Positions 15,651 through 22,889 of a stretch of DNA of 22,889 bases are shown here, one piece after another. This DNA comes from Aquificota bacterium (lineage in GTDB: Bacteria; Thermosulfidibacterota; Thermosulfidibacteria; Thermosulfidibacterales; B14-G1), in assembly GCA_015486015.1 (NCBI GenBank), contig WFSL01000018.1:1-22889 (forward strand). The letters are read 5' to 3'. A model generated the notes under the pieces. It ran no database searches and had not been told where the DNA came from. It saw only the letters and a list, made by a program, of their open reading frames with translations. How positions within the stretch are numbered: the stretch's first letter is position 1; every line of letters begins with the position of its first letter. A program made the translations under genes and the position numbers.

Positions 15651-15678
15651 ATTATTCGAATATCAATAAGAATGTCAA
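15651..15678 (-). promoter_or_regulatory. Strong promoter with palindrome, upstream of arsR
   Basis: On the minus strand a perfect TTGACA (15678-15673), a 16-base spacer and AATAAT (15656-15651, 5/6) form a strong sigma-70-type promoter. The perfect 10-bp palindrome TATTCGAATA (15653-15662) overlaps the -10 and fits an operator position. Transcription would start near 15644, giving a leader of about 180 bases before arsR. The rest of the 264-base gap between aroE and arsR (15485-15748) shows only the two tiny ORFs and no terminator. Confidence 0.5.
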
Positions 15679-15748
15679 CAGAAGCCCACCCAGAGTCTTT
15701 CCCCTTTTCATGGGGGTTAAAAAGAGCAATTTTTATGCGTATGATCGA

Positions 15749-16588
15749 CTATGCCTTAAGTTCTCCCACTTGTGCCAACAGTTTGGCCTTTATAGGCATC
15801 GGATCCACCTTATGGCCAGTCCAGATCTCAAAGGCCTCAAGGGCCTGATAGAGAAGCATAGTAAGTCCATTGCAAGAGGATATACCCATAGATCTTGCCT
15901 CCATGATCAGGGGGGTTACAGGAGGATTATACACCAGATCCATTACAAACGCATTCCTCTTCATCCTCTCCAGGGAAAAAGGCATGGGCTCGTTATGGAG
16001 ACCCAAGGGCGTGGCGTTAATTAAGAGATCCACATCTCCCAAGGCATCCTCAATCTCTGCTTTGTGAAACAGCACCAAGGAGATGGGGGCCCATGACATC
16101 TCCTCCTTCAATCTCTCCCCCTTAATCCAGGAACGCAGTGCAACGGTAATCTCCCCCACATCCCGAGTGTTTAGGGCATAAATAACAGCCCGGGCAGCAC
16201 CTCCCCCTCCCATCACCATGGCCCTCCGTCCCTCCAAGTCCTCTCCCCATTCCTCATCAAGGGCCCGAAGGAAACCGGACCAATCAGTATTGAACCCTAT
16301 AAGTTTTTTCTCCCCCCGCTTCACCGTATTGATGGCGCCTATGAGCTTTACCTCTTCGCTACTCATATCCATGAATCTCACAGCCATCTCCTTGAATGGG
16401 ATGGTAATATTGAATCCCAGAAGGTTCTCCATGAAGCAGAGGCCCGTGAGTACCTCCTCCAAGTACCCATCCTCCACCTGGATAGGGATGTATACCCCCT
16501 CCATGCCGACTTGATGAAAGGCCTCATTATGAATGAGAGGCGATAAGGTGTGGCCTATGGGGTTTCCAAGGAGGGCGGCCCATCTCAT
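15749..16588 (-). CDS. aroE: Shikimate dehydrogenase
   Basis: A 279-residue NADP-linked enzyme that reduces 3-dehydroshikimate to shikimate in the aromatic pathway. Substrate-site residues are in place: S16 in [11 protein letters not shown]60 and K66 in NITIPFKE, N87 in GAINTV and D102 in GFNTDWSGF. The dinucleotide loop is GGGGAARA (127-134), followed by [21 protein letters not shown] and [19 protein letters not shown]. The start overlaps the ndk stop as ATGA, so the two are probably co-translated. No other aromatic-pathway gene is in the window. Confidence 0.96.
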   Translation of the reverse strand: MRWAALLGNPIGHTLSPLIHNEAFHQVGMEGVYIPIQVEDGYLEEVLTGLCFMENLLGFNITIPFKEMAVRFMDMSSEEVKLIGAINTVKRGEKKLIGFNTDWSGFLRALDEEWGEDLEGRRAMVMGGGGAARAVIYALNTRDVGEITVALRSWIKGERLKEEMSWAPISLVLFHKAEIEDALGDVDLLINATPLGLHNEPMPFSLERMKRNAFVMDLVYNPPVTPLIMEARSMGISSCNGLTMLLYQALEAFEIWTGHKVDPMPIKAKLLAQVGELKA

Positions 16589-17004
16589 GGATTGACCATC
16601 TCCAATCTCGAAAAAAAGAAGGGCACCTCGTATCTGGCAGACTCAGGAGAATCTGACCCGTGTACGGAATTCCTCTCTATGTTGATGCCGTAGGTCTTGC
16701 GAATAGTCCCAGGATCAGCCTGTGCAGGGTCAGTTGCACCCATGATCCTCCTCCAACGCTCTATGGCCTCTTCACCCTCCAACACAGCTACCACTATCGG
16801 TCCCGAAGACATGAAGTCCGTGAGGCTGGAAAAAAATGGACGCTCCCGATGCACATAATAAAATCCCTCGGCCTCTGTCTTGCTCATCCTGACCATCTTG
16901 AGTGCAACAATCCTTAGACCCTCATCCTCTATCCTCTTCAGGATCTCCCCCACAAGGCCCCGCTCAACAGCGTCCGGCTTAATGATGGCCAAGGTCCGTT
17001 CCAC
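16585..17004 (-). CDS. ndk: Nucleoside diphosphate kinase
   Basis: A 139-residue NDK that moves the gamma phosphate between nucleoside triphosphates and diphosphates through a phosphohistidine. It has K9 in [10 protein letters not shown], the [10 protein letters not shown] segment, [10 protein letters not shown], the [14 protein letters not shown] loop, and the active H115 in NSVHGSDS. The start is a GTG with AGGGGG seven bases upstream; an ATG just before it (ATGGGGTGG) is out of frame. The protein is complete. It is followed by aroE with a 4-base overlap and preceded by a 235-base gap after rpsT. Confidence 0.96.
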   Translation of the reverse strand: MERTLAIIKPDAVERGLVGEILKRIEDEGLRIVALKMVRMSKTEAEGFYYVHRERPFFSSLTDFMSSGPIVVAVLEGEEAIERWRRIMGATDPAQADPGTIRKTYGINIERNSVHGSDSPESARYEVPFFFSRLEMVNP

Positions 17005-17016
17005 CCCATCCCCCTA

Positions 17017-17045
17017 TTAATCTTATAAGACTACATGGAACAGCA
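17017..17045 (-). promoter_or_regulatory. Possible ndk promoter
   Basis: On the minus strand TTGTGC, a 17-base spacer and TAAGAT (4/6) lie shortly before the ndk GTG; positions are approximate. TATAAG overlaps the -10. The -35 is poor, so this is a weak call. Confidence 0.25.
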
Positions 17046-17071
17046 CAACTCTCTACCGAACTGTACCCTTC

Positions 17072-17092
17072 AAAAGCCCACTGTGGGTTTTT
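17072..17092. terminator. Weak T-flanked stem-loop between rpsT and ndk
   Basis: AAAAG-CCCA-CTG-TGGG-TTTTT forms a short stem flanked by A and T runs on both sides, so it could act in either direction. For rpsT it would read CCCA-CAG-TGGG-CTTTT. Only four G-C-rich pairs support it. The remainder of the 235-base gap (17005-17239) holds nothing else I can support; a T6 run near 17175 has no matching stem. Confidence 0.3.
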
Positions 17093-17239
17093 GCCAAATC
17101 CGAGGAAAGCAGACAAGGTGGCACTCCCTGCGTGCGAGATGAAATCTTGTGCACTGGATGCATCTATCCTTCAAAAAAGGGCGTTCTATGGATCCCGCAT
17201 GACTAATGGGAAGATCGGAAAGATAGGGACATCCCCTTA

Positions 17240-17530
17240 TCACGACTCGGTTGCTCCCTCGGGTTTGTAATGCCTGTTCACGTAGCACATAAGACGAGAC
17301 TTCCGCCTCGCCCCCTCATTCCTATGGTACACTCCTTTACTGACGGCCTTGTCTATGGCCCTCACAGCTGCTCTAATGCGGGGCCCCAGTTCCTCCATAG
17401 GTACTCCACCATCCACTCCTTGGATCACCCTTTTCACCATAGTCCTTGTATAGGAGCGAACAGACCTGTTGCGTAAACGCCTCTCCTCCGCCTGGCGGGC
17501 ACGCTTCTTAGCTGACCTTATGTTTGGCAC
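17240..17530 (-). CDS. rpsT: 30S ribosomal protein S20
   Basis: A small, basic, helical protein that binds 16S rRNA. It matches S20 over its length: PNIRSAKKRARQAEERRLRN, RSYTRTMVKRVIQ, AIDKAVSKGVYHRN and RRKSRLMCYVN. I chose the GTG at 17530, giving 96 residues and the family start MPNIRSAKKR. AGGGGGAGAAGG lies just upstream of this GTG, inside the longer ORF that would begin at an ATG at 17545, so the longer start is unlikely. It follows the AsmA-like gene by about 70 bases. Confidence 0.95.
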   Translation of the reverse strand: MPNIRSAKKRARQAEERRLRNRSVRSYTRTMVKRVIQGVDGGVPMEELGPRIRAAVRAIDKAVSKGVYHRNEGARRKSRLMCYVNRHYKPEGATES

Positions 17531-17592
17531 CCTTCTCCCCCTCATTTCTCAGAAGAATCAGCCTGCATCTATTGCCATACCTATAAAAAACT

Positions 17593-17598
17593 TGTCAA
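17593..17598 (-). promoter_or_regulatory. Possible -35 element for rpsT
   Basis: A perfect TTGACA lies just after the AsmA-like stop codon on the minus strand. At 16-17 bases only GGCAAT or GCAATA is found, a poor -10. rpsT may have its own promoter here, in addition to read-through from the AsmA-like gene. Confidence 0.3.
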
Positions 17599-17601
17599 GC
17601 T

Positions 17602-20600
17602 TCAACGGGTAGGTTCCTTCTGAGGAATCACAGGCTTTATCATGTGAATTGGTGCCTTGATGGTCCTCTCCATAATGCCCAAGAGACCAGATCCCACGGC
17701 AGATGGGGAAAGGGGAATCACACGAGGATCATTGAGAGGGCCCTTCACCTTGAGAGGCACAGAAATAAAAGTCTTGCTCTTGCCCGTCAGGATCCAACCC
17801 ACAACAGGGACCTTACTCAGTATGGTGTCCAAGGTCTTCAGGGGAGCCACCAACACCGTCAAATCCAAGCGCTCTTTTACCAGATCCACCGTTCCTGTCC
17901 CAAAAATCCTCATGGGCTGCCCATCCACAACCAGCTCCTCCACGTAAATGATCCCGTCCCTCAAGCGGCCCTTCCCCTTTATAGAATTATAGGCGAAACC
18001 CTCCTTGGTAAAGTCGGGGAAGTTGCCCTTGAACATCTCCATGACATTAAGAGCAGAAAGGATCTTGGAGAGGATGGTTAGTCTATAAATCCTCCCCTTT
18101 TTTGAAACAAGGGAGGCCTCCCCCACAGAACCCTCCGCCAGAGGATCCTCTTTCCCTTCAGCCTTCAGCCATCCCTTCAAATCGAATTTACCCTTTGCAA
18201 CCCCCTTTCTCCCAAAGAGACAGGTAAGAGCAGGATCCCAAGAAGCCCCCTTAGCCCACAAACTGAAGCGAAGAGAGGTATTCCCTGGAGTGATGGTTAC
18301 TACCCCAGGGGTAGAAACACCGCATAGATGCGCCGCTACCACCTCCACTCTCACCATTCGAGGATAAAGATGGACAGTGCCCTCCACTGAGCTCCAAGTA
18401 AACCCCTCATAAAAAAAGGAATTCGCCCTCACCCTAATGTTACCCTCTACAGGAAGGACCCATCCTCCCCCACCACTCCCTGTCCCCACCAGCTCTTCTA
18501 TGTCCCTCATATCCAGAGAGGGGGCCTCAACATTCAGGGAAAGATGAATAGTAGAGCCAGACGAGGTCGCCTCTCCCTCAAGAGAAAGGGTAGACCGCCC
18601 AAGGCCAAGGCGGGCAGAGCGGACAATAAGTACCCTATCATTGGCCTCTATGGAGGCAGCATCAATATTTAGGGGCATCTTGATCCCCCACAGGTAGGTG
18701 AGGCCCCTTATCTCTACCTTTCCTTTACCTCTAAAATTGGCCTTCCCATTAAGAAGAAGATGAGCCTCAAAATCCCCCTTGCCCCACCCTTTTAGAATAG
18801 TATTCTTCTCCAAAAGGGCATCCAGCACCTCTCTATTCACCACCCCATTAAATGCAAGATCCAAGGCCTGCCCTTTAAGGAAAAGGGCAAGATGACATGA
18901 AGCACCCTTCCCCGTCAGATCCAGCTTCTTCACAGAAAGCCTTTTGGGCAACACTTCCAGATCCATGGATGCCTCAACCCCTTTCCTCCTCAACAGGCCA
19001 TCAAGGTGAATCTCACCACCCCTATTCCAAACAACATGCACCCCTCTCGCCTCAACTGGGGGCCTGAGTCTGTACACCTGCGGAAGTCCGACAAATCCAT
19101 AAAGCCATCTGAGGGACCTGCCTCCCGCTCTACCAGTCAAAGAGAGAGCCAGCCTATTCACCCCATCCTTGTAATCCTCTATGCTCCCAGATGCGCTAAA
19201 AGCAGCATCCTCCAGGAGAGTGGCACATCGTTGGAAGGATATCCTATCCTGGGTAATAGCTACCTTCCCCTTCTCTATCTTCAAAGTGGAAGGGAAAATA
19301 GAAAAACCAAATAGAAAGCGCTCCACCCTCCCCTTCAGTCCAAACCTCCACTCCCCTGGAAGAAGGAGGGGACCCTTAAGAGTGAGAGCATCTACGTATA
19401 GAAGGCCCCTCATAGACTTGAAATCCGGGAGGGACCTACGCACAAAGGCATAGGAAAAGATCCAAGGGTACAACTGATCCAAGGAGAGCTCAGCCTTCAT
19501 GGAGGAGACTTGTAGCCAGGGGGCCTTTCGCCAATTAAGCCGTGCCGTCAGACCTGAGAAGGTGCTCTTCCCTATTCTCCCATCAAGATTGGCCACAGCC
19601 ACTTGGGCATCCCGATAGTAGAAGGTGCCACCGGTGATTTTAACAGCATAAGGTATCCTTTTGTAGAGGCAAGAAAAGCTCACATGGTGGACCTTCACCT
19701 CCACCCTTTCCACCCGCGTATCCTCACCCAAGACCAACCTGCCTATGGCCCTCCCCTTGACTTCATCTACCTGGCGCACCTCTTTAAGCAGCAGCCCCTT
19801 ATGGAGCACCCTCTCGAGGATACTTGGGAGCTGAGAGAGGTCCGCATTTACAGAGGTATCCAAATGAAATGGGAGTTCCTTTCCCCGTAATCCCAAGATG
19901 AGCGTCCCATTAGAGGCATAGGAATTTCCTAACCTGCCAGAAAGGCTTTTACCCTTAAGTACACCTTTAGAGATCACCACCTCCCCTGCAGCATTCTCTA
20001 TCTTAAAACCCACCTTAGGAATGAGGATAGTACCCCTCCTTACCTTGCCCTCTATCTCCATGCGATCAAGGGACCCTAGTTTGGAAAAGGCAGGAGCGGT
20101 ATCCCTAAAACTGATGAGGGATAGCTCTCCACCCCGCACTATCCCAAAGATCTTCTTTACCGTGTGATTGGCCCCCAAAAGGGAAAGGGCCATCTCCCTA
20201 ACCGATGGAACATCTACGTCCCTTCCCTGGACCACCAGGCGGGCGACGGGAATCTTTGGATCCCACAAAAAGGTACCGGAAAGGTGAAGACGAGGATATT
20301 TGAGGTCCACGTGGGCAAGGGATACCTCTATCTTAGGGCCCAACAAATGAAAACTACCTTCCAAGTTTCCACACTCCATGACCAGGGCATGCCCCCCACT
20401 CCTCAATGCCAGACAGGGGACCGCTCCCTTAAAAACGCCTGCTACATCCCTCAGCCCATTCAGGCTCAGTGTAAGCTCCAGATCCATCAGGGAGTTAACA
20501 GGACCCAGAGGGGTGATATGGAAGAGACAACATGCAAGTCTGTGGGGCTGAAACTGCTTCAGGCTCATGCGGAGCTTTCCAGTCATTCCTCGAGGTTCAA

Positions 20601-21213
20601 GCCACCCCTTTATTATAAAGACCTTCCCCACATTAGAATTGAAGCTCATGGCCAGCCTTAGGCGCTGGGGTGGGAAGACCACATGCGCCTTCAGGCCCCG
20701 CACCCAAAGGGATGCCTTTTTACCTCCCTTGTGGATGTAAACCTCTCCACCTTGGAGATCGACCACAAGTCCAGGGACACGATTACCAAGAAGGACAATA
20801 AAATCTTTAACCTTATCACCTAAGTGCCCAGGAGGTCCCCCTCCAGAGGGTAGGTATATATGGGCCTTCAGACCCAACATCTTCACATGCCTCACCACCA
20901 CCTGCCCCTTAAAGAGCGGAAGGATACGAGGGATAAGGTCAAGGGAGTCCATATAGACATCCCCTTTGCCTGGAAGCCTCACCGATACCCTTTGGATCAC
21001 CACCTTTGGATAGGGAAAGAGTGATAGGTCTAAGGTAGAAAAAGAGACCTCTCCATTCACCTCCCGAGAGGCCTGGGCTATAATTCTCTCCCTCACGGAA
21101 GATAGATGAAGGAGGCTGGGTAAGGCAATGGCAAAGGCCACCACAAGGAGTAAGAGCAGGACAACAAAACCGCCTGCTACATAGAAATACTTACTCCTAC
21201 CCTTACCCCCCAA
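17602..21213 (-). CDS. Large AsmA-like envelope protein
   Basis: A 1203-residue protein with one N-terminal membrane helix (about 10-32) and a long periplasmic body of repeated beta-rich segments, as in the AsmA/YhdP/TamB superfamily. The C-terminal part (GRLRDGIIYVEELVVDGQPMRI-type to VKGPLNDPRVIPL) matches the AsmA-like C-terminal region. Proteins of this superfamily bridge the inner and outer membranes and are implicated in moving phospholipids; that role here is inferred. It begins with a TTG at 21213, six bases after a perfect GGAGG, and overlaps the end of the glycosyltransferase gene by 11 bases. It is the largest gene in the window and has no sign of a frameshift. Confidence 0.88.
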   Translation of the reverse strand: MGGKGRSKYFYVAGGFVVLLLLLVVAFAIALPSLLHLSSVRERIIAQASREVNGEVSFSTLDLSLFPYPKVVIQRVSVRLPGKGDVYMDSLDLIPRILPLFKGQVVVRHVKMLGLKAHIYLPSGGGPPGHLGDKVKDFIVLLGNRVPGLVVDLQGGEVYIHKGGKKASLWVRGLKAHVVFPPQRLRLAMSFNSNVGKVFIIKGWLEPRGMTGKLRMSLKQFQPHRLACCLFHITPLGPVNSLMDLELTLSLNGLRDVAGVFKGAVPCLALRSGGHALVMECGNLEGSFHLLGPKIEVSLAHVDLKYPRLHLSGTFLWDPKIPVARLVVQGRDVDVPSVREMALSLLGANHTVKKIFGIVRGGELSLISFRDTAPAFSKLGSLDRMEIEGKVRRGTILIPKVGFKIENAAGEVVISKGVLKGKSLSGRLGNSYASNGTLILGLRGKELPFHLDTSVNADLSQLPSILERVLHKGLLLKEVRQVDEVKGRAIGRLVLGEDTRVERVEVKVHHVSFSCLYKRIPYAVKITGGTFYYRDAQVAVANLDGRIGKSTFSGLTARLNWRKAPWLQVSSMKAELSLDQLYPWIFSYAFVRRSLPDFKSMRGLLYVDALTLKGPLLLPGEWRFGLKGRVERFLFGFSIFPSTLKIEKGKVAITQDRISFQRCATLLEDAAFSASGSIEDYKDGVNRLALSLTGRAGGRSLRWLYGFVGLPQVYRLRPPVEARGVHVVWNRGGEIHLDGLLRRKGVEASMDLEVLPKRLSVKKLDLTGKGASCHLALFLKGQALDLAFNGVVNREVLDALLEKNTILKGWGKGDFEAHLLLNGKANFRGKGKVEIRGLTYLWGIKMPLNIDAASIEANDRVLIVRSARLGLGRSTLSLEGEATSSGSTIHLSLNVEAPSLDMRDIEELVGTGSGGGGWVLPVEGNIRVRANSFFYEGFTWSSVEGTVHLYPRMVRVEVVAAHLCGVSTPGVVTITPGNTSLRFSLWAKGASWDPALTCLFGRKGVAKGKFDLKGWLKAEGKEDPLAEGSVGEASLVSKKGRIYRLTILSKILSALNVMEMFKGNFPDFTKEGFAYNSIKGKGRLRDGIIYVEELVVDGQPMRIFGTGTVDLVKERLDLTVLVAPLKTLDTILSKVPVVGWILTGKSKTFISVPLKVKGPLNDPRVIPLSPSAVGSGLLGIMERTIKAPIHMIKPVIPQKEPTR

Positions 21214-22186
21214 AGAGCACCTCCTCCAAAGCCCCCATCACCTCCCCAGGTGTGATCTTCTCCATACAAGGATAGAAGGTACACCTTGAAGAGCACCTTT
21301 CACAATGGGGAACAGGAGGGATGAGAATTCTCCTTTTAAGGCCCTCATGACCCCACCTTTCAGGATTGCATGACCACCTTGGATCAAAGAGCTGGACTAA
21401 AGGCACCCCCAAAGCTGCCCCTATGTGCATGGGCCCTGTGTTATTACTTACCATTGCTTTGGAAAGGGACAAGAGCGCCATGAGACCCCTAAGGTCCGTC
21501 GGGGGCGCTACCCTACCTTTGTCTCCTGCCACATACTTGGCCAATTCCTCTTCCCCCGGACCCCAGAATACTACCACCCCTAAGCCTATCCCATGGATGA
21601 GGGTAGCGAGATCTTTAAAAAGGTGAGGAGGCCAGCGGATCTCTCCACCACCCCCAGGATAGAGGGCCACAAACTCCCGGGGCCATCCCTCCTTTTGAGC
21701 CATCCCATTGGCCCAATCCACTTCCTGGGGAGAGAGATAGAGACTTGGCTCTATGTAAGGCCCCTCCCATCCCAGGGGCTTCAGGAGATCCTGATTATAC
21801 TCCCACTCCTTCTTGAGACACCGGGAACGCCTGAGATAGATATAGCGGTTGTAAAGCCACTGATACCACCTGAAACCAGAGGTTATCCTCAGCGGAATCC
21901 TTGCCAGGTACAAGATACGGGAAAGGGACCAGGTGGGATACAGCACGACCGCGGCATCGAACCTCAAAGCCTTCAGCTCCCTTAAGAGCTCCCTTACAGA
22001 CCTCGGCCTATAGACCAACACCCCATCGAGATGGGGATTGTGCTTCAGGATAGGATGGGCATAATCACTGGCCATAAAATGAACCTCACAAGAATCCCAC
22101 CGCTTTTTGGCAGCCTGAATGCAAGGGGTGGCCAGCACCAGGTCCCCTACCTTATCGGTACGCACTAATAGAAGCCTCATGCTCAT
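21203..22186 (-). CDS. Glycosyltransferase family 9 (heptosyltransferase-like)
   Basis: About 327 residues with a GT-B fold pattern. The N-terminus reads MRLLLVRTDKVGDLVLATP, the typical opening of ADP-heptose:LPS heptosyltransferases (COG0859). VALYPGGGGEIRWPP and the donor-site SNNTGPMHIGAALGVPLVQLF with WSCNPERWGH follow. A terminal cysteine cluster (CERC, SSRC, YPCM) is also common in the family. It likely adds a heptose or other sugar to the lipopolysaccharide core or another surface glycan; the substrate is not determined. I chose the ATG at 22186, which overlaps the mnmE stop as ATGA; a TTG at 22198 would add four residues. It directly precedes the AsmA-like gene. Confidence 0.9.
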   Translation of the reverse strand: MSMRLLLVRTDKVGDLVLATPCIQAAKKRWDSCEVHFMASDYAHPILKHNPHLDGVLVYRPRSVRELLRELKALRFDAAVVLYPTWSLSRILYLARIPLRITSGFRWYQWLYNRYIYLRRSRCLKKEWEYNQDLLKPLGWEGPYIEPSLYLSPQEVDWANGMAQKEGWPREFVALYPGGGGEIRWPPHLFKDLATLIHGIGLGVVVFWGPGEEELAKYVAGDKGRVAPPTDLRGLMALLSLSKAMVSNNTGPMHIGAALGVPLVQLFDPRWSCNPERWGHEGLKRRILIPPVPHCERCSSRCTFYPCMEKITPGEVMGALEEVLFGG

Positions 22187-22889
22187 TTGCCAATGCAAAA
22201 CCTGCTAAATATGGTGTCCAAGATCTCCTCAGAAGCAGCTTCACCCGTCAACTCCCCCAAGGCATTCAGGGCAGCCCTTAGATCTTCAGCCAAGCACTCC
22301 TCGCTTAGACCCTCTTCTGACCCCTCCATAAATCTCTTTAACGCCTCCTTAGCTCTCATCAGGGCTTGATAGTGCCTGACGTTAGTGAGCAGAGGTTCAT
22401 TCCCTCCGGTGTGCCCCTCTAGCGCTATCTCGGCGATCCCTCTCTTCAGGGTTTCCAGACCATCTCCCCTCTTAGCAGAGACCTCAAAGATGGGAAGAGC
22501 CACACCTTCTATCTCTTCTCGAGGCCAGGCCCGGGGTAGATCTATCTTGTTCAAGATCACCACCCCTTTAGATGCAGCAGCCTTGATTAGATCAAAATCC
22601 CCCGCCATCAAGGGACGAGATACGTCCAACACCACCAACACCATATCTGCCCCTTCCAGACACCTCTGCGTCCTTTCCACACCCTCCTTCTCCACTATAT
22701 CCTTGGCTTTCCCCATTCCCGCAGTGTCCATGAATCTGAAAACCACCCCACCAAAACTCACCTCTTCCTCTATCACGTCTCGGGTAGTGCCTGGCACAGG
22801 GGTGACTATGGCTCTATCCTTACCCAAAAATGCATTAAGGAGGCTGGACTTGCCTACATTCGGCAGACCTACCAGGGCCACTGACACCC
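22183..22889 (-). CDS. mnmE: tRNA modification GTPase MnmE, C-terminal part (cut by window end)
   Basis: The visible 235 or so residues cover the Ras-like G domain and the C-terminal helical tail; the N-terminal folate-binding domain lies beyond the window. G1 is GLPNVGKS, G2 contains PGTTRD, G3 is DTAG, and G4 is NKID. The C-terminus ends FCIGK, with the cysteine that is universal in MnmE. The reading frame runs open to the last base, so the gene is incomplete only because of the window edge. With MnmG it modifies wobble U34. Here it is followed by a glycosyltransferase (ATGA overlap), and mnmG, often its neighbour in other genomes, is elsewhere in the window. Confidence 0.96.
   Translation of the reverse strand, partial: VSVALVGLPNVGKSSLLNAFLGKDRAIVTPVPGTTRDVIEEEVSFGGVVFRFMDTAGMGKAKDIVEKEGVERTQRCLEGADMVLVVLDVSRPLMAGDFDLIKAAASKGVVILNKIDLPRAWPREEIEGVALPIFEVSAKRGDGLETLKRGIAEIALEGHTGGNEPLLTNVRHYQALMRAKEALKRFMEGSEEGLSEECLAEDLRAALNALGELTGEAASEEILDTIFSRFCIGK

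Noticed and set aside
15700-15725. CCCC-TTTTCATG-GGGG hairpin as an aroE terminator
   Set aside because: The stem is short, the loop is long, and no T tract follows on the aroE strand.
15503-16024. 173-residue rightward ORF opposite aroE
   Set aside because: It is antisense to a clear aroE, has no recognisable domain, and its amino-acid make-up looks like a shadow frame.
17070-17288. 72-residue leftward ORF over the rpsT/ndk gap
   Set aside because: It overlaps the end of rpsT in another frame and shows no known motif or ribosome site.
1-22889. Mobile element, prophage, CRISPR array or tRNA gene
   Set aside because: No transposase, integrase, phage gene, regularly spaced repeat or tRNA T-arm pattern was seen on either strand.

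Overview
The window looks like a piece of chromosome from a diderm (Gram-negative-type) bacterium. The closest overall match by eye is the Desulfobacterota / former Deltaproteobacteria; this is inferred from gene content and not proven. The clues are the hisS-aspS pair, an aspartyl-tRNA synthetase of the non-discriminating type, a [4Fe-4S] RlmD-type rRNA methylase, a LysM lipoprotein, a family 9 (heptosyltransferase-like) glycosyltransferase, a very large AsmA-type envelope protein, and an OB-fold/HD protein that resembles Geobacter-type proteins. It is almost entirely coding, mostly housekeeping. I see no insertion sequence, prophage, CRISPR array, tRNA or obvious horizontally acquired island.

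Layout. (1) Bases 1-103 hold the 3' half of a 5S rRNA, joined to an unusual 36-base GNRA-capped hairpin that begins exactly at base 1. (2) A leftward unit, 5457 to 185, runs hisS, aspS, LysM lipoprotein, rlmD. (3) purH (5639-7162) reads rightward from a short divergent gap shared with hisS. (4) A leftward unit, 10569 to 7174, runs mnmG, an NAD-dependent epimerase-like protein, and a YfcE-type metallophosphoesterase. (5) A rightward unit, 10650 to 15193, runs a YhcC-like radical SAM protein, a divergent P-II-like protein, a LUD-domain (LutC-like) protein, an OB-fold/HD phosphohydrolase, and a UbiB-family kinase-like protein. (6) A leftward unit, 22889 to about 15137, runs mnmE (cut by the window end), glycosyltransferase, AsmA-like protein, rpsT, ndk, aroE, and then an ArsR-type regulator whose 3' end overlaps that of the UbiB gene.

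Functional themes are translation (5S rRNA, AspRS, HisRS, RlmD, S20, and MnmE and MnmG, the two partners of tRNA wobble-uridine modification), nucleotide and aromatic biosynthesis (PurH, Ndk, AroE), and outer-membrane biogenesis (glycosyltransferase, AsmA, LysM lipoprotein). Many genes overlap by a few bases (hisS/aspS, P-II/LUD, ndk/aroE, mnmE/glycosyltransferase, glycosyltransferase/AsmA), which suggests translational coupling. Non-ATG starts are common and several are backed by a good Shine-Dalgarno sequence.

The least ordinary parts are the 5S rRNA with its hairpin, the P-II/LUD pair that lacks its usual partners and key residues, and the arsR leader. That leader has a strong promoter with an embedded palindrome and two tiny overlapping ORFs. 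I did not find clear evidence of a wholly new system; the P-II/LUD/HD/UbiB unit is the best candidate for an undescribed functional grouping.
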